A stretch of 64,000 bases of DNA from Deltaproteobacteria bacterium (GTDB lineage Bacteria > Desulfobacterota > WTBG01 > CAIYCZ01 > CAIRTM01): the NCBI GenBank assembly GCA_024276465.1, contig JAJRXD010000103.1:24037-88036 (forward strand), given 5' to 3'. The notes beneath the pieces were generated by a model that worked only from the letters and a program-made list of their open reading frames with translations, made no database searches and was not told the DNA's origin. The number at the start of each line of letters is the position of its first letter. Positions within the stretch are counted from its first letter, which is position 1. Positions 25,729 through 35,511 of this stretch are shown piece by piece. A program made the position numbers and the translations under genes.

Positions 25729-28700
25729 ATGAGAGGGGCAAATTTTTTTAAACCAGCTTTTATTTTTCTTGTTCAGGCAGCCATAATTCTTCTGCTTTCG
25801 GGCAGGGCTTTTTCTGTTGAAAAGCTTGACCCGTATTCAGCAGAATTCAGAATTATTCCCGACAGCTCAGCAGTGTGGTCTGACATGGATGTGAGCCTTG
25901 ACTTTTACATTCATAATGATGATGAGGGAAAACTTGTCGGCAGCAAATTTATCTGTTCTGAAGCAATTGAATCAGTAATCATTACAGATGGAGAGGGGAA
26001 GAGGCTTCCTTACACAATAAAGAAATACCCCCGCAAAAGAATTATCTGGGAATACGGTCCATCCAGGGCTGGTGTCAGGAGAGCAAAAATCAGTTTTTTA
26101 ATCAGAAACGCTGTCAAGAGAACTGAAAAAAACTATATGATTAACATTGACTGGATTAAGTGGAATCGCCCGGTTTTGAATGCAACAGTAAGTATAATAC
26201 TGCCTGGTGAAATTACCAGTGATGATCTGGTTTCTGTGTTTCCAAAAGAATACAGGATTGTTAAAACTGCAAACACAAGCAACTTATTTTATAAGTTCGG
26301 GAAACTTGAAGCAAAGTCCATAAAGCTTATTGTCAGAGAAAAAAAGAGAAACAAAACAGGCAGCGTAAACAGGAAAGTTAAATCCGGAAAAATCATTCTT
26401 AAAAACATTAGAATTGCTCCCCACAATTCAACAACTGACAGGATTGTCTTTGATCTGAACAGGGCAGTTCCATTTGAAATCATTCATCATCCTGAAAAAA
26501 ACGAAGTTGAAATTGTCTGGAAGTTACCGGTAAAGGTTTCTGAAAAGGCAATAAACAACAAACTGAGTAAAAGCAGGTTTATAAAGGGACTGTACTGGAA
26601 AAAAGAATTAAATAAAAAATTGTCCTGCATTGTCCGGTTGAAGAAAAAGAATTTCAGAATCAGGTATGGTACACTGCCTGATCCACCCAGGGCATATATT
26701 GATGCCTCTGTTGTAGAGAAAGTAAAGCCGGACAGGAAGAAAAACCGGAAAAAAACAGATCATATAACTGAAAAAACATCAGAAGTATCTCATAAAACAG
26801 AAATAAAAAGGCCGGATTTGAAAGAAACAGTATTGCATCCTCCAAAAACTGTTTTTCCTGCAAAAACTACTGTTAAGGCGGGTCATGAGGAAGCACCAAT
26901 AGAAGAGAGAATAGCATATAATAAAGTTAAAAAGCTTTTCAAATCAGGGGAGTATCAGAGCGCTTTATCAGCTTATGATGAGGTTTTAAGAAAATTTCCT
27001 GATACAGTTTTTAAAGAGGATATTTTTTTCAAAACAGCTGATATTTACTATCTGATGTCTGAAGAAAATGATCCAAAAAAATTATTAAGTGCAATTAGGG
27101 CCTACAAAAAAGCAGTTCTGCATTTTCCAGAATCTGACAAATCACCCCATGCCACCTACAGGATTGCTGAATGTTACAGGAAAAGGAAATTTTTTGTAGA
27201 GGCAAAGAGCCAATATCTGTATTTTATTAAAAAGTACCCTGAAAATTCACTGGTAGTCGATGCCAGGTTCTGGGTAGCTGAATGTTTATATCAAATGTTT
27301 AAATTCAAGGATGCACTGAAAGAGTTTGAGCGTTTTGTTGATGACTTTCAGGCAGGTCCTCATGTCAAGGAAGCAATGTTTAGAATTGCGGATTGTTACT
27401 ATAAGGTAAATGATTTTGACAGGGCTGAATATTATTATGAAAAAGTACTAAAGAAATGGCCTGACATGAGTGTGCTTCCCATGGATACCCTTAACAATAT
27501 GGGAACTACATTTTATTACAGGGGAAAATTTGAAAAAAGCCGTGATATTTTATTTCTTTCCTTTAATATTTATCCGTCTCAAAATAACAGAGAACGGCTT
27601 ATCAGATTTGCAGGTGATTCATATCAATGGGAGGGTGATATGCAAAAAGCACTCAACATATATGAGCACCTGATAGCCCTTTTCCCGGATTCTTCTGAAA
27701 GTATGATTGCAGCTGTAAGGATGGCAGATCTGGGTGTTAATGTTTCAGGCCTTCATAGCGCTGACTTTACTTTTAACGGGTTTAACCCTTACCGGGAACC
27801 GGAGAAAGCATATCAGTGGGTAATTAAAAATGATAATATCGGGGACCTGAAGACAGAGGCTTTTTATAAACTGGGATTTATTCAGGCAAAAGAGGGACAT
27901 TATTCAGAAGCTGTTCAATTTTTTAAACGCTCCATGTATCAAAAACAAAAAGGCCCTTATTATGAAAAATCTGTTAAGAACATAAAAAAAATTTTAGTCA
28001 AAATGATCAATAAAGCCTCGGCAGAAAAAGATTATTTTTCTGTGGTGGAACTATACCGGAAAAATGAGGATAGTTTTTTGAAGACTATAGATGACTGTTA
28101 TTTTAACTATAATGTAGGGCTTGCGTATCTTGAGTTGGGCTTCATAACCACGGCAGAAAAATATTTTGAAAGTATTCTGGCAAAAACTGATAGTTCAGAC
28201 TGCAAACAAAAATCCGTGGTTTCTCTGAGCCGCGTTGACCTGAGCAGAGGAAATTATGAAAAAGCAGAAGAAAGACTCAGTATTCTACTGTTTCGGGATC
28301 AGGTCGAACCTTCTGTTAAGGAAATTGCTTATCATCTTTTAGGTGATTCATATTTCATGGGAAAAAAATACAGGGAAGCTGTTGGAGCATATTCTACTGT
28401 ACTGGAAAAAGATAATGAATCATTCAGGTTTGCCTTAAGCCTTTACAGATTAGGCGAATCTCTTGGCAGGACCGGCTATTATTACAGTGCTGTTAAGACA
28501 TTGAAAAAACTTTTAGTTATGGATGATAAAACAGGCCGGCACATGGATGAATTAAAGGGCATACAGGAAGAGGCAGGACTGCTGATAGGAGATTTTTTCT
28601 TTAAAAAGAAAAATTTTAAAGCAGCAATTAATGCTTACAGGAGTTTTTCAGAATCGACCACCAACAGGAATAAAAAAGGGTGGGCACTGTTTAAATGGGC

Positions 28701-28863
28701 TGAGGCTTTGCTGAAAACAGGGGAGTTGGGGAGAGCTTCTGAAATTTTTAGTGAGGTAGAAAAAGAGATGCCCTATAATTTTTTAGGCCGTTTTGCCAGT
28801 GAAAAGGTTAACGAGATAAGATGGAAGAACAGTTTTCAACCTGTCCTGAAAGAATTCATGTAA
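25729..28863 (+). CDS. Large exported TPR protein upstream of the flagellar regulators
   Basis: A 1044-residue protein with a signal peptide (about 1-29). Residues 30-220 form a beta-rich N-terminal region, about 220-330 resembles an AMIN-type domain (IAPHNSTTDRIVFDLN), and about 330-395 is a Lys/Pro/Thr-rich linker. From about 395 to the end it is tetratricopeptide repeats, such as KLFKSGEYQSALSAYDEVLR and AYKKAVLHFPESD. It probably lies in the periplasm, where the AMIN-like part could bind peptidoglycan. It ends 19 bases before the flagellar sensor kinase and is probably cotranscribed with it. The exact role is unknown; a scaffold for flagellar or pilus parts is a guess. Confidence 0.8.
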   Translation: MRGANFFKPAFIFLVQAAIILLLSGRAFSVEKLDPYSAEFRIIPDSSAVWSDMDVSLDFYIHNDDEGKLVGSKFICSEAIESVIITDGEGKRLPYTIKKYPRKRIIWEYGPSRAGVRRAKISFLIRNAVKRTEKNYMINIDWIKWNRPVLNATVSIILPGEITSDDLVSVFPKEYRIVKTANTSNLFYKFGKLEAKSIKLIVREKKRNKTGSVNRKVKSGKIILKNIRIAPHNSTTDRIVFDLNRAVPFEIIHHPEKNEVEIVWKLPVKVSEKAINNKLSKSRFIKGLYWKKELNKKLSCIVRLKKKNFRIRYGTLPDPPRAYIDASVVEKVKPDRKKNRKKTDHITEKTSEVSHKTEIKRPDLKETVLHPPKTVFPAKTTVKAGHEEAPIEERIAYNKVKKLFKSGEYQSALSAYDEVLRKFPDTVFKEDIFFKTADIYYLMSEENDPKKLLSAIRAYKKAVLHFPESDKSPHATYRIAECYRKRKFFVEAKSQYLYFIKKYPENSLVVDARFWVAECLYQMFKFKDALKEFERFVDDFQAGPHVKEAMFRIADCYYKVNDFDRAEYYYEKVLKKWPDMSVLPMDTLNNMGTTFYYRGKFEKSRDILFLSFNIYPSQNNRERLIRFAGDSYQWEGDMQKALNIYEHLIALFPDSSESMIAAVRMADLGVNVSGLHSADFTFNGFNPYREPEKAYQWVIKNDNIGDLKTEAFYKLGFIQAKEGHYSEAVQFFKRSMYQKQKGPYYEKSVKNIKKILVKMINKASAEKDYFSVVELYRKNEDSFLKTIDDCYFNYNVGLAYLELGFITTAEKYFESILAKTDSSDCKQKSVVSLSRVDLSRGNYEKAEERLSILLFRDQVEPSVKEIAYHLLGDSYFMGKKYREAVGAYSTVLEKDNESFRFALSLYRLGESLGRTGYYYSAVKTLKKLLVMDDKTGRHMDELKGIQEEAGLLIGDFFFKKKNFKAAINAYRSFSESTTNRNKKGWALFKWAEALLKTGELGRASEIFSEVEKEMPYNFLGRFASEKVNEIRWKNSFQPVLKEFM

Positions 28864-28882
28864 GATTCATGTAAGATAAATA

Positions 28883-30163
28883 ATGAAAAGTGCAGATAAA
28901 ATAATGATTCAGCAGCCTGACGAAAAACAGTTAAACCATAACAGAAAATTTACGGTTCTTAATCATGCTATTGCATCATTTAATAATACTGCTCAGGAAC
29001 TGGAGCAATCATATGGATTGCTTAATGAACAGATAAAAAAACTGAACAGTGAAGTTGAAGAAAAAAACAGGCAGCTTGAAAAAAACCTTAATGAGAAAGA
29101 GAGAGTAAAAAACTTTCTTTCCAGCATCCTTGAAAGTTTGCCTACCGGTGTTGTAGTGGTTGATCTGAAGGGACAACTCCTCATGTGTAACAGTGCTGTG
29201 CAAAAAATTACCGGAGACTGCCTGGCCGGAATGGACAAGCCGATGTTCACGAAATGGATAAAGAAATTTCATTTATCTGGCAGTTCTGACAGAGATTTAT
29301 CCCAAACTAACATCCATGATATAGAGTTTTTAAAAAGCAATTCAGATGTTCGAAACCTGAAGGTATTTCAGTCTCCTGTTGTTGGCACGGACGGCAACAT
29401 TATGGGTGGGTTATTTATTATCCAGGATCAAACACTGCTTAAAAAACTTGAGACCCAGTCTGAAAGGGACAAGAGACTGAAAGCAATGGGTGAAATGGCA
29501 ATAAGGATTGCCCATGAGGTCAGGAACCCGCTTGGAAGCATAGAACTGTTTGCATCAATTTTACGAAGTGAGCTTGACAAAAGAGATGACCTGCAAAAAA
29601 TGGCTGAACGCATTATTACTGAGGTGAAAGGTCTTGATAAATCTATTTCCAACCTCCTGCTTTTAACAAAGCCCCAGAAGCCATTGTTCAGTGAAATTAA
29701 TCTTTCTGAATTTCTAAGGGAATTTGTAGAGTTTATACATCCTGTTCTCAGCAAAAACGGAGTTGAACTTGGGTTTGACAAAGCAGGCAGATCCTATTTT
29801 ATCTCAGGCGACAGGGACCTGCTCAAACAGGTGTTTCTTAACCTGACATTAAACTCAATGCAGGCATTGCCTGATGGAGGCTCTATAGGGATCGAACTGA
29901 GCACATATAATGATGATAATGATAAAAACAGCAGGTGGGTTGAAATTGCATTTTGTGATGATGGGGTCGGGATAGATCCTGAGTCTGTCAATAAAATATT
30001 TCATCCTTTTTATACAAACAAGGAAAAAGGTACTGGTCTTGGACTGGCAATTGTCCACAACATAGTAGAAAGCCACGGTGGAACCATAGAGGTCAGAAGC
30101 CGGTTAAGGGAAGGGACTACTTTTCTGGTTTCTCTTCCGGTTTTAAATTCAAACCGTGCATAA
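28883..30163 (+). CDS. Flagellar-cluster sensor histidine kinase (FleS/FlgS-like)
   Basis: A 426-residue soluble kinase with an N-terminal coiled coil (about 28-75), a PAS domain (about 78-180), a HisKA helix with His 211 in RIAHEVRNPLGSIE, and an HATPase with LTLNSMQALPDGG, DDGVGIDPESV and GTGLGLAIVHNIVESHGG. It sits directly upstream of the NtrC-type regulator, 18 bases apart, and just before flgB, so it most likely controls the sigma-54 flagellar genes as FleS/FlgS does elsewhere. Confidence 0.93.
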   Translation: MKSADKIMIQQPDEKQLNHNRKFTVLNHAIASFNNTAQELEQSYGLLNEQIKKLNSEVEEKNRQLEKNLNEKERVKNFLSSILESLPTGVVVVDLKGQLLMCNSAVQKITGDCLAGMDKPMFTKWIKKFHLSGSSDRDLSQTNIHDIEFLKSNSDVRNLKVFQSPVVGTDGNIMGGLFIIQDQTLLKKLETQSERDKRLKAMGEMAIRIAHEVRNPLGSIELFASILRSELDKRDDLQKMAERIITEVKGLDKSISNLLLLTKPQKPLFSEINLSEFLREFVEFIHPVLSKNGVELGFDKAGRSYFISGDRDLLKQVFLNLTLNSMQALPDGGSIGIELSTYNDDNDKNSRWVEIAFCDDGVGIDPESVNKIFHPFYTNKEKGTGLGLAIVHNIVESHGGTIEVRSRLREGTTFLVSLPVLNSNRA

Positions 30164-30181
30164 ATTTAACAGGGATTGACC

Positions 30182-31546
30182 ATGAAAAATATTTTAATTG
30201 TAGATGATGAAGAAGGCATGCGAATTGCTCTATCAGAAGCATTGTCAAGAGCAGGATTTGAAACAACCTGCTGTCTGGATGGAATGGATGCTGTTTCAAG
30301 GATTAAATCAGGCAGGTTTTCAATGGTTATTACTGATGTAAAGATGCCAAGAATGGATGGAATTGATGTGCTTAGAGAGGTAAAGAAGAGATCTCCTGAA
30401 ACGCCTGTTGTCATGATAACTGCTTATGGAACTGTTGACAATGCAGTTGAAGCCATGAAAGAAGGTGCCTGTGACTACCTTCTGAAGCCCTTTTCGTTTG
30501 AAAACGTTGTGGAAATTGTAAAAAGTGGTCTTTCACAGGTAAATTATTCCTTTGAGAAGCAGAAGAAAAACCCAAACAGTTCATCTGGAAATGGATCGGG
30601 AAAAAGAGAAATTGTGACCAATGATAAGGATATGATAAAAGTATTGAATATGGCCCGGGAAATTGCACAGAGCAGTTCAACAATACTTATCTCTGGCGAG
30701 AGTGGAACCGGCAAGGAACTTATTGCCCACCTGATTCATGAAAACAGCCAGAGAAGAGAAAAACCCTTTGTTGCAGTCAACTGTGCAGCAATACCTGACA
30801 ACCTTTTGGAAAGCGAGCTTTTTGGTCATGAAAAAGGGTCGTTTACCGGGGCAACTTTCAGAAAACTTGGAAAATTCGAGCTCGCACAGGAGGGTACAAT
30901 ACTTTTAGATGAAATAGGGGAAATGTCAATGACTCTTCAGGCAAAGCTTTTACGTGTGCTGCAGGAGTTTGAGATTGACAGAATTGGTGGCAAAGAACCC
31001 GTGCCCATTGATGTAAGGGTGATCTCTACAACAAATATTGATTTAAGGAAGGCTGTTAATGAAAACAAGTTCAGGGAAGACCTGTTTTACAGGCTTAATG
31101 TTATTCCCATTAAAGTGCCGTCGCTGTCAGAAAGAAAAAGTGACATAGAGCTTCTGGTGAAGCATTTTATAAAAATCAACACTGAGAAGAACAATAAAGA
31201 TATTAAAGGTATTTCCAGAGAAGCATTGGATTTGCTTAATTCCATGAAATGGAGGGGGAATGTCAGAGAACTTCAGAATATAATTGAAAGGGCCGTGCTT
31301 CTCTGCAAGGGCGACAAAATCAAGCCGGATAATATTTTAACAGAAGAAAATTATGAAATTGAAAAAGATGCTGAGTTTCCTGTCACGACCATTGAGGATA
31401 TGGAGAGAAGGCTGATCATGAAGACACTAAATGAAAAGTCAGGCAACAGAACACATGCTGCAAATGCTCTTGGAATAAGTATCAGAACCCTTAGAAACAA
31501 ATTGAAAGAATATAAAGAGAGAAATTTTTTGACTGAAAATGTGTAA
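30182..31546 (+). CDS. Flagellar sigma-54 activator (FleR/FlgR-like)
   Basis: A 454-residue NtrC-type regulator. The receiver has phospho-Asp 52 (VITDVKMPRMDG) and Lys 102. The AAA+ domain has Walker A GESGTGKE (172-179) and the sigma-54 loop reads GSFTGA (219-224), with Ser in place of the usual Ala. A Fis-type DNA-binding domain (THAANALGISIRTLRNKL) ends it. The ATG at 30182 was chosen; a TTG two codons earlier is the alternative. It is paired with the kinase before it and followed 50 bases later by flgB, and it probably drives the fliK and motAB promoters. Confidence 0.93.
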   Translation: MKNILIVDDEEGMRIALSEALSRAGFETTCCLDGMDAVSRIKSGRFSMVITDVKMPRMDGIDVLREVKKRSPETPVVMITAYGTVDNAVEAMKEGACDYLLKPFSFENVVEIVKSGLSQVNYSFEKQKKNPNSSSGNGSGKREIVTNDKDMIKVLNMAREIAQSSSTILISGESGTGKELIAHLIHENSQRREKPFVAVNCAAIPDNLLESELFGHEKGSFTGATFRKLGKFELAQEGTILLDEIGEMSMTLQAKLLRVLQEFEIDRIGGKEPVPIDVRVISTTNIDLRKAVNENKFREDLFYRLNVIPIKVPSLSERKSDIELLVKHFIKINTEKNNKDIKGISREALDLLNSMKWRGNVRELQNIIERAVLLCKGDKIKPDNILTEENYEIEKDAEFPVTTIEDMERRLIMKTLNEKSGNRTHAANALGISIRTLRNKLKEYKERNFLTENV

Positions 31547-31596
31547 TTTGTAATTCATAATGCTCAAAACGAGCTGCATAAAAGAAAGGAGGATAT

Positions 31597-32007
31597 ATGG
31601 GATTTAATCTTTTTGGACCTACTTATTCTGTTTTATCAAAGGTGCTTGACCTCCGCGCACAGAGACAAACTCTGATTGCTTCGAACATAGCCAATGCTGA
31701 AACACCGCGCTATAAAAGCAAACAGCTTAAATTTGAGGAAGAATTGAAAAATTTTGCGCCATCATCCGGCAGATTGAAGCTTAAAAAAACTGACCCGAAA
31801 CACATTCCTTTTAAACCTGATATTAATAATATTAATCCTGAAATTGTTCTGGAAGACACGCCACCCATAAGGGCTGATGGGAATAACGTTGATCTTGACA
31901 AGGAATTTGTAAAAATGTCAAAAAATCAGCTAATGTATAATACAGTTGCACAGATACTTGGGAAAAAATTTAAGGGACTTATTTCAGCAATAAAGGAGGT
32001 AAGATAA
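31597..32007 (+). CDS. flgB: Flagellar basal-body rod protein FlgB
   Basis: Proximal rod subunit, 136 residues, exported by the flagellar type III system. It has the rod-family start SKVLDLRAQRQTLIASNIAN and NAETPRYKSKQLKFEEEL, and the C-terminal run NNVDLDKEFVKMSKNQLMY. It starts behind a perfect AAAGGAGG site and ends one base before flgC. Confidence 0.97.
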   Translation: MGFNLFGPTYSVLSKVLDLRAQRQTLIASNIANAETPRYKSKQLKFEEELKNFAPSSGRLKLKKTDPKHIPFKPDINNINPEIVLEDTPPIRADGNNVDLDKEFVKMSKNQLMYNTVAQILGKKFKGLISAIKEVR

Positions 32008-32008
32008 A

Positions 32009-32434
32009 ATGGATTTTTTTACTGCCTTTAATATCAGTGCATCTGCATTGAGTGCGCAGAGGACCAGGATGAACATAATTTCATCAAACATAGCAAATAT
32101 TAATTCTACTGAAACTCCAGAAGGCGGCCCGTACCGCAGAAAAGATGTTGTTTTTTCTGAAAGATCTCCGGAAAGCTCATTTTCAGATATCCTGCGGGAA
32201 AAGGTAAAGGGTGTAGAGGTTGTGGGAATTGTGGAAGACCCCAGGCCATTCAAATCTGTTTATGACCCTTACCATCCAAATGCAGACAAAAATGGATATG
32301 TACAATATCCAAATGTTAACATGATTGAAGAGATGGTGAATCTGCTTTCTGCAAAAAGGTCTTATGAGGCTAATGTGAGTGTGATAAAAGCTTCAAAAAG
32401 CATGGCAAACAAGGCCCTGGAGATTGGAAGGTAA
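32009..32434 (+). CDS. flgC: Flagellar basal-body rod protein FlgC
   Basis: Rod subunit of 141 residues with the FlgC start FNISASALSAQRTRMNIIS, then SSNIANINSTETPEGGPYRR, and the C-terminal run VNMIEEMVNLLSAKRSYEAN. It is read directly after flgB and followed 73 bases later by fliE. Confidence 0.97.
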   Translation: MDFFTAFNISASALSAQRTRMNIISSNIANINSTETPEGGPYRRKDVVFSERSPESSFSDILREKVKGVEVVGIVEDPRPFKSVYDPYHPNADKNGYVQYPNVNMIEEMVNLLSAKRSYEANVSVIKASKSMANKALEIGR

Positions 32435-32507
32435 AGGTTTTTAAAAAATTTTGTGTTCTCTGTGATTTGTTTTTGACAAAATTTCAATTTCATAGTGGAG
32501 GAAAGGT

Positions 32508-32816
32508 ATGAAAGCAATAGATATTCAGGCATTGGCTGGCAGGAATAGTCTTGAACAACTGAAGTCCATGGAAAACAGGGATAATAAAAATAAAAGGACC
32601 GGCTTTGAAAAACTTCTGACTGATTCCATAAAACAGGCAAACAGCCTTCAGCTTCAGGCAAACAAGGCTGTTCAGCAGCTTGCAACCGGAGCAAATGAAA
32701 ACATACATGAAACCATGATTGCCATTGAAAAAGCCGGAGTATCTTTTCAAATGATGATGCAGATCAGAAACAAAATAATTGATGCGTATCAGGAGATAAT
32801 GAAAACAAGCATGTAA
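32508..32816 (+). CDS. fliE: Flagellar hook-basal body protein FliE
   Basis: Adaptor joining the MS ring to the rod, 102 residues, behind a GGAGG site. Its C-terminal half has the FliE pattern GFEKLLTDSIKQANSLQLQA and MIAIEKAGVSFQMMMQIRNK. It is the usual last gene of the flgB-flgC-fliE run. Confidence 0.96.
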   Translation: MKAIDIQALAGRNSLEQLKSMENRDNKNKRTGFEKLLTDSIKQANSLQLQANKAVQQLATGANENIHETMIAIEKAGVSFQMMMQIRNKIIDAYQEIMKTSM

Positions 32817-32850
32817 TCAGCACTTTTTTTCATGTTAAAGGTTGGAAATA

Positions 32851-34467
32851 ATGGATTATCTGAATAGAGCAGTAAAGCAAATACTCGGAGTGTATAATGC
32901 GCTGCCCCCTAAAAAAAGACTGTTTTCGATAATTACGATTTTACTTACAATAGGCTCTCTTGTTGGCCTGGTTTACTGGGCAAACAGGGTTGAATACAGG
33001 CCGCTTTATACCGGCCTTAACTCTGAAGATGCCGGTGCTGTTGTAAACAAACTCAGGGAGATGAAAGTCCTGTATAAAATCGGGGTAAATGGGAATTCAA
33101 TTATGGTCCCGGCTGCTTCAGTCTATGAGCTTCGCATGGAAATGGCACGAGAGGGCATTCCGCAAAGCAGCGGTATAGGATATGAAATTTTTGACAGGCA
33201 GAGTATAGGTGTAACTGAGTTCATTCAGAAGGTTAACTACCAGAGAGCTCTTCAGAGTGAGCTTTCACGCACTATAAACCAGTTTTCTGAAGTGAAAAGC
33301 TCAAGAATACACCTGGCTATTCCTGAAAAGACCCTGTTTATTGATCAGCAGGAAAAACCCCGTGCTGCGGTTGTTTTGAAACTTTTACCTGGTAAACGGC
33401 TCAGAGAAACTCAGATTCAGGGTATTATACACCTTGTTGCAAGCAGTGTTGAGGGTTTGTCGGAAGATGATGTTAATATTGTAGATTCTCATGGCAATTT
33501 GCTTGCAGGAGGTGAGAAAAAAACCAGTCTTTCAGGGCTTAGCTTTTCGCAGCAGGAATTGCAGCAGACAACAGAGGAGAAATTAGAAAAAAAGATAGAA
33601 TTAATGCTGGCAGATATTGTAGGCCCGGGTAGTGTAACTGCCAAAGTTTCAGTTGCAATGGATTTCACGCAGGTTGAACAGACAGAAGAAAACTATGATC
33701 CGGACAAAGTTGCAGTTCGAAGTGAACAGCGGTCAACTGAAAAATCATCGGGCAAGAGGCCTGTTAGTTCCGGAATACCGGGTGTCATGTCAAACACACC
33801 TGATTTAAACAAGCCCGAAACCAGTGCTGTCCCGACCAAGACCGTAAACTACAATAAGTCTGATGAAACAATAAACTATTAAATAACGCATGTTACAAAA
33901 AGAATAATTAATCCGGTAGGATTAATTGAAAGAATAACCGCAGCCATCCTGATTGATGGAACATACACCACGGTCAAAAACAAGGACGGGGAAGATGTTC
34001 GAAAATATGTTCCCAGGACTGAAGAGCAGATGGGAAAGTACACAGCCCTTATAAAAAAGGCTATCGGCTATGACAAGCAAAGAGGTGATTCCGTAGAAGT
34101 TGTAAACGCCCGCTTCAATAAAGCAGTTTCAGAGGAAGAAACTATTTCTGACAGGTTCCTCCAGGAGATTGACTGGCAATCCATGATCACATATGTGATT
34201 ACTGCAATTTTATTTGCACTGTTTTTTGTTTTTGGGCTGAAACCGCTTTTAAGCATGCTGTCAAAAACAGTAAAGGATGCAGAGATGTCAAGGGGCCTTC
34301 CTGAAGGCAAGAGAGAAATTGAAGGTGCTGGTGGCAGTGATGAGCTTCCTCCCGGAGTTTCAATGGAGGGGGCTGCAAAACTTGGCGAGAGGGAGAGTCA
34401 GCTTGTGAATTTTGCGCAGACTAATCCAAAACTTTTTGCGCAGTATATAAAAAGCTGGCTACAGTAA
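32851..34467 (+). pseudogene. fliF: MS-ring protein FliF, split by an in-frame TAA
   Basis: FliF builds the MS ring in the inner membrane. The frame from ATG 32851 has 538 codons, the usual FliF length, but codon 344 (33880-33882) is TAA. Both sides are good FliF: before it, a first membrane helix (about 25-45), the ring-building domains (EYRPLYTGLNSEDAGAVV) and the run SDETINY. After the stop the same frame reads ITHVTKRIINPVGLIERIT, and the second membrane helix and FliG-binding tail follow. In relatives the position after NY is Glu, so GAA to TAA is the simplest change. The ATG at 32851 has AAAGG nine bases upstream. Truncation would remove the second helix and the FliG-binding site. Confidence 0.9.
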
Positions 34468-34479
34468 AAAGAAGAAACA

Positions 34480-35511
34480 ATGCCAAAGGATGATAAAAAG
34501 AAAAAGGAAAGAAAGCTGACCAGCGTTGACAAGGCCTCCATTGTCCTTTTCAGCCTGGGGGAGGAAACTGCATCTAAAGTTCTTCCGTTTCTCGAACATG
34601 ACGATGTAAGGGAAATAACAAAAAGCATGTCCAGCATGGACAGTATATCAACCACCATAGTTGAAGAAACAGTGAATGAATTTTTTCAGATGATTTCCGG
34701 TGAAGGGGGTGGTGGCATAGTTTCAATTGGTGAGGATTATGTTAAGGGTGTTATAACAAAAGTTTTCGGTGAAAAAACAGCTGATAGAATGCTTGAAAGC
34801 ATTTCATTGCAGGAGGACAGCTCATACATTGAAATTTTCAGGAACCTGGACATTAAAGTTTTAGCTGAATTTGTAAAAAACGAGCACCCGCAGACTATTG
34901 CCCTTATTCTTTCTCAGCTCCTTCCGGATGAAGCAGCGCAGGTTATGTCTGAACTTTCCGAAACACTGCAAACAGAAGTTCTTGACAGGCTTGCTAAATT
35001 TGACAATGTCTCTCCGGAGATGCTCAGGGATGTTGCCCTGGTGCTGGAGTCGGAGATTAAGACTGCACAGGTATCGACAAAAAAAATTGGAGGAATAAAA
35101 GCAATTTCAGACATGCTTAACAATATGGATCGCCAGAAAAGCAGCGAAATACTTGCGCGCATAGAAGAAAACGATCCTGAAATGGCTGAAGAGATCAGAC
35201 AGAATATGTTCATATTTGAAGATCTGATGAAGGTTGATGAGCGTGGCATCCAGGAAATTCTCAAGGAGATCAGTACGGATGTTCTTGCCAGAGCCATGAA
35301 AACTTCAAGTGAGGGAATTAAGGAGAAGATTTTCAAAAACATGTCTGAGCGGGCAGCTGATATGCTTCGTGAGGATATTGAAGATATGGGACCAACACGC
35401 CTTGCTGACATTGAAAAATCTCAAAATGAGATTGTAAAGGTTGCCATGAAACTTGCTGATGAGGGAAAAATTTTTATTGCCGGTGGAGGAGATGATGATG
35501 AATACGTCTAA
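34480..35511 (+). CDS. fliG: Flagellar motor switch protein FliG
   Basis: Rotor protein that binds FliF and the MotA/MotB stator. It is 343 residues long, with the N-terminal LTSVDKASIVLFSLGEETAS, the middle domain EHPQTIALILSQLLPDEAAQ and the C-terminal torque helix with the charged run RAADMLREDIEDMGPTRLAD. It starts 12 bases after fliF and overlaps fliH. Confidence 0.97.
   Translation: MPKDDKKKKERKLTSVDKASIVLFSLGEETASKVLPFLEHDDVREITKSMSSMDSISTTIVEETVNEFFQMISGEGGGGIVSIGEDYVKGVITKVFGEKTADRMLESISLQEDSSYIEIFRNLDIKVLAEFVKNEHPQTIALILSQLLPDEAAQVMSELSETLQTEVLDRLAKFDNVSPEMLRDVALVLESEIKTAQVSTKKIGGIKAISDMLNNMDRQKSSEILARIEENDPEMAEEIRQNMFIFEDLMKVDERGIQEILKEISTDVLARAMKTSSEGIKEKIFKNMSERAADMLREDIEDMGPTRLADIEKSQNEIVKVAMKLADEGKIFIAGGGDDDEYV

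Noticed and set aside
4826..34467. TAA reassigned as a sense codon
   Set aside because: Many intact genes here (flgB, flgC, fliE, fliG, fliK) end in TAA, so it is a normal stop. The two breaks are single events.
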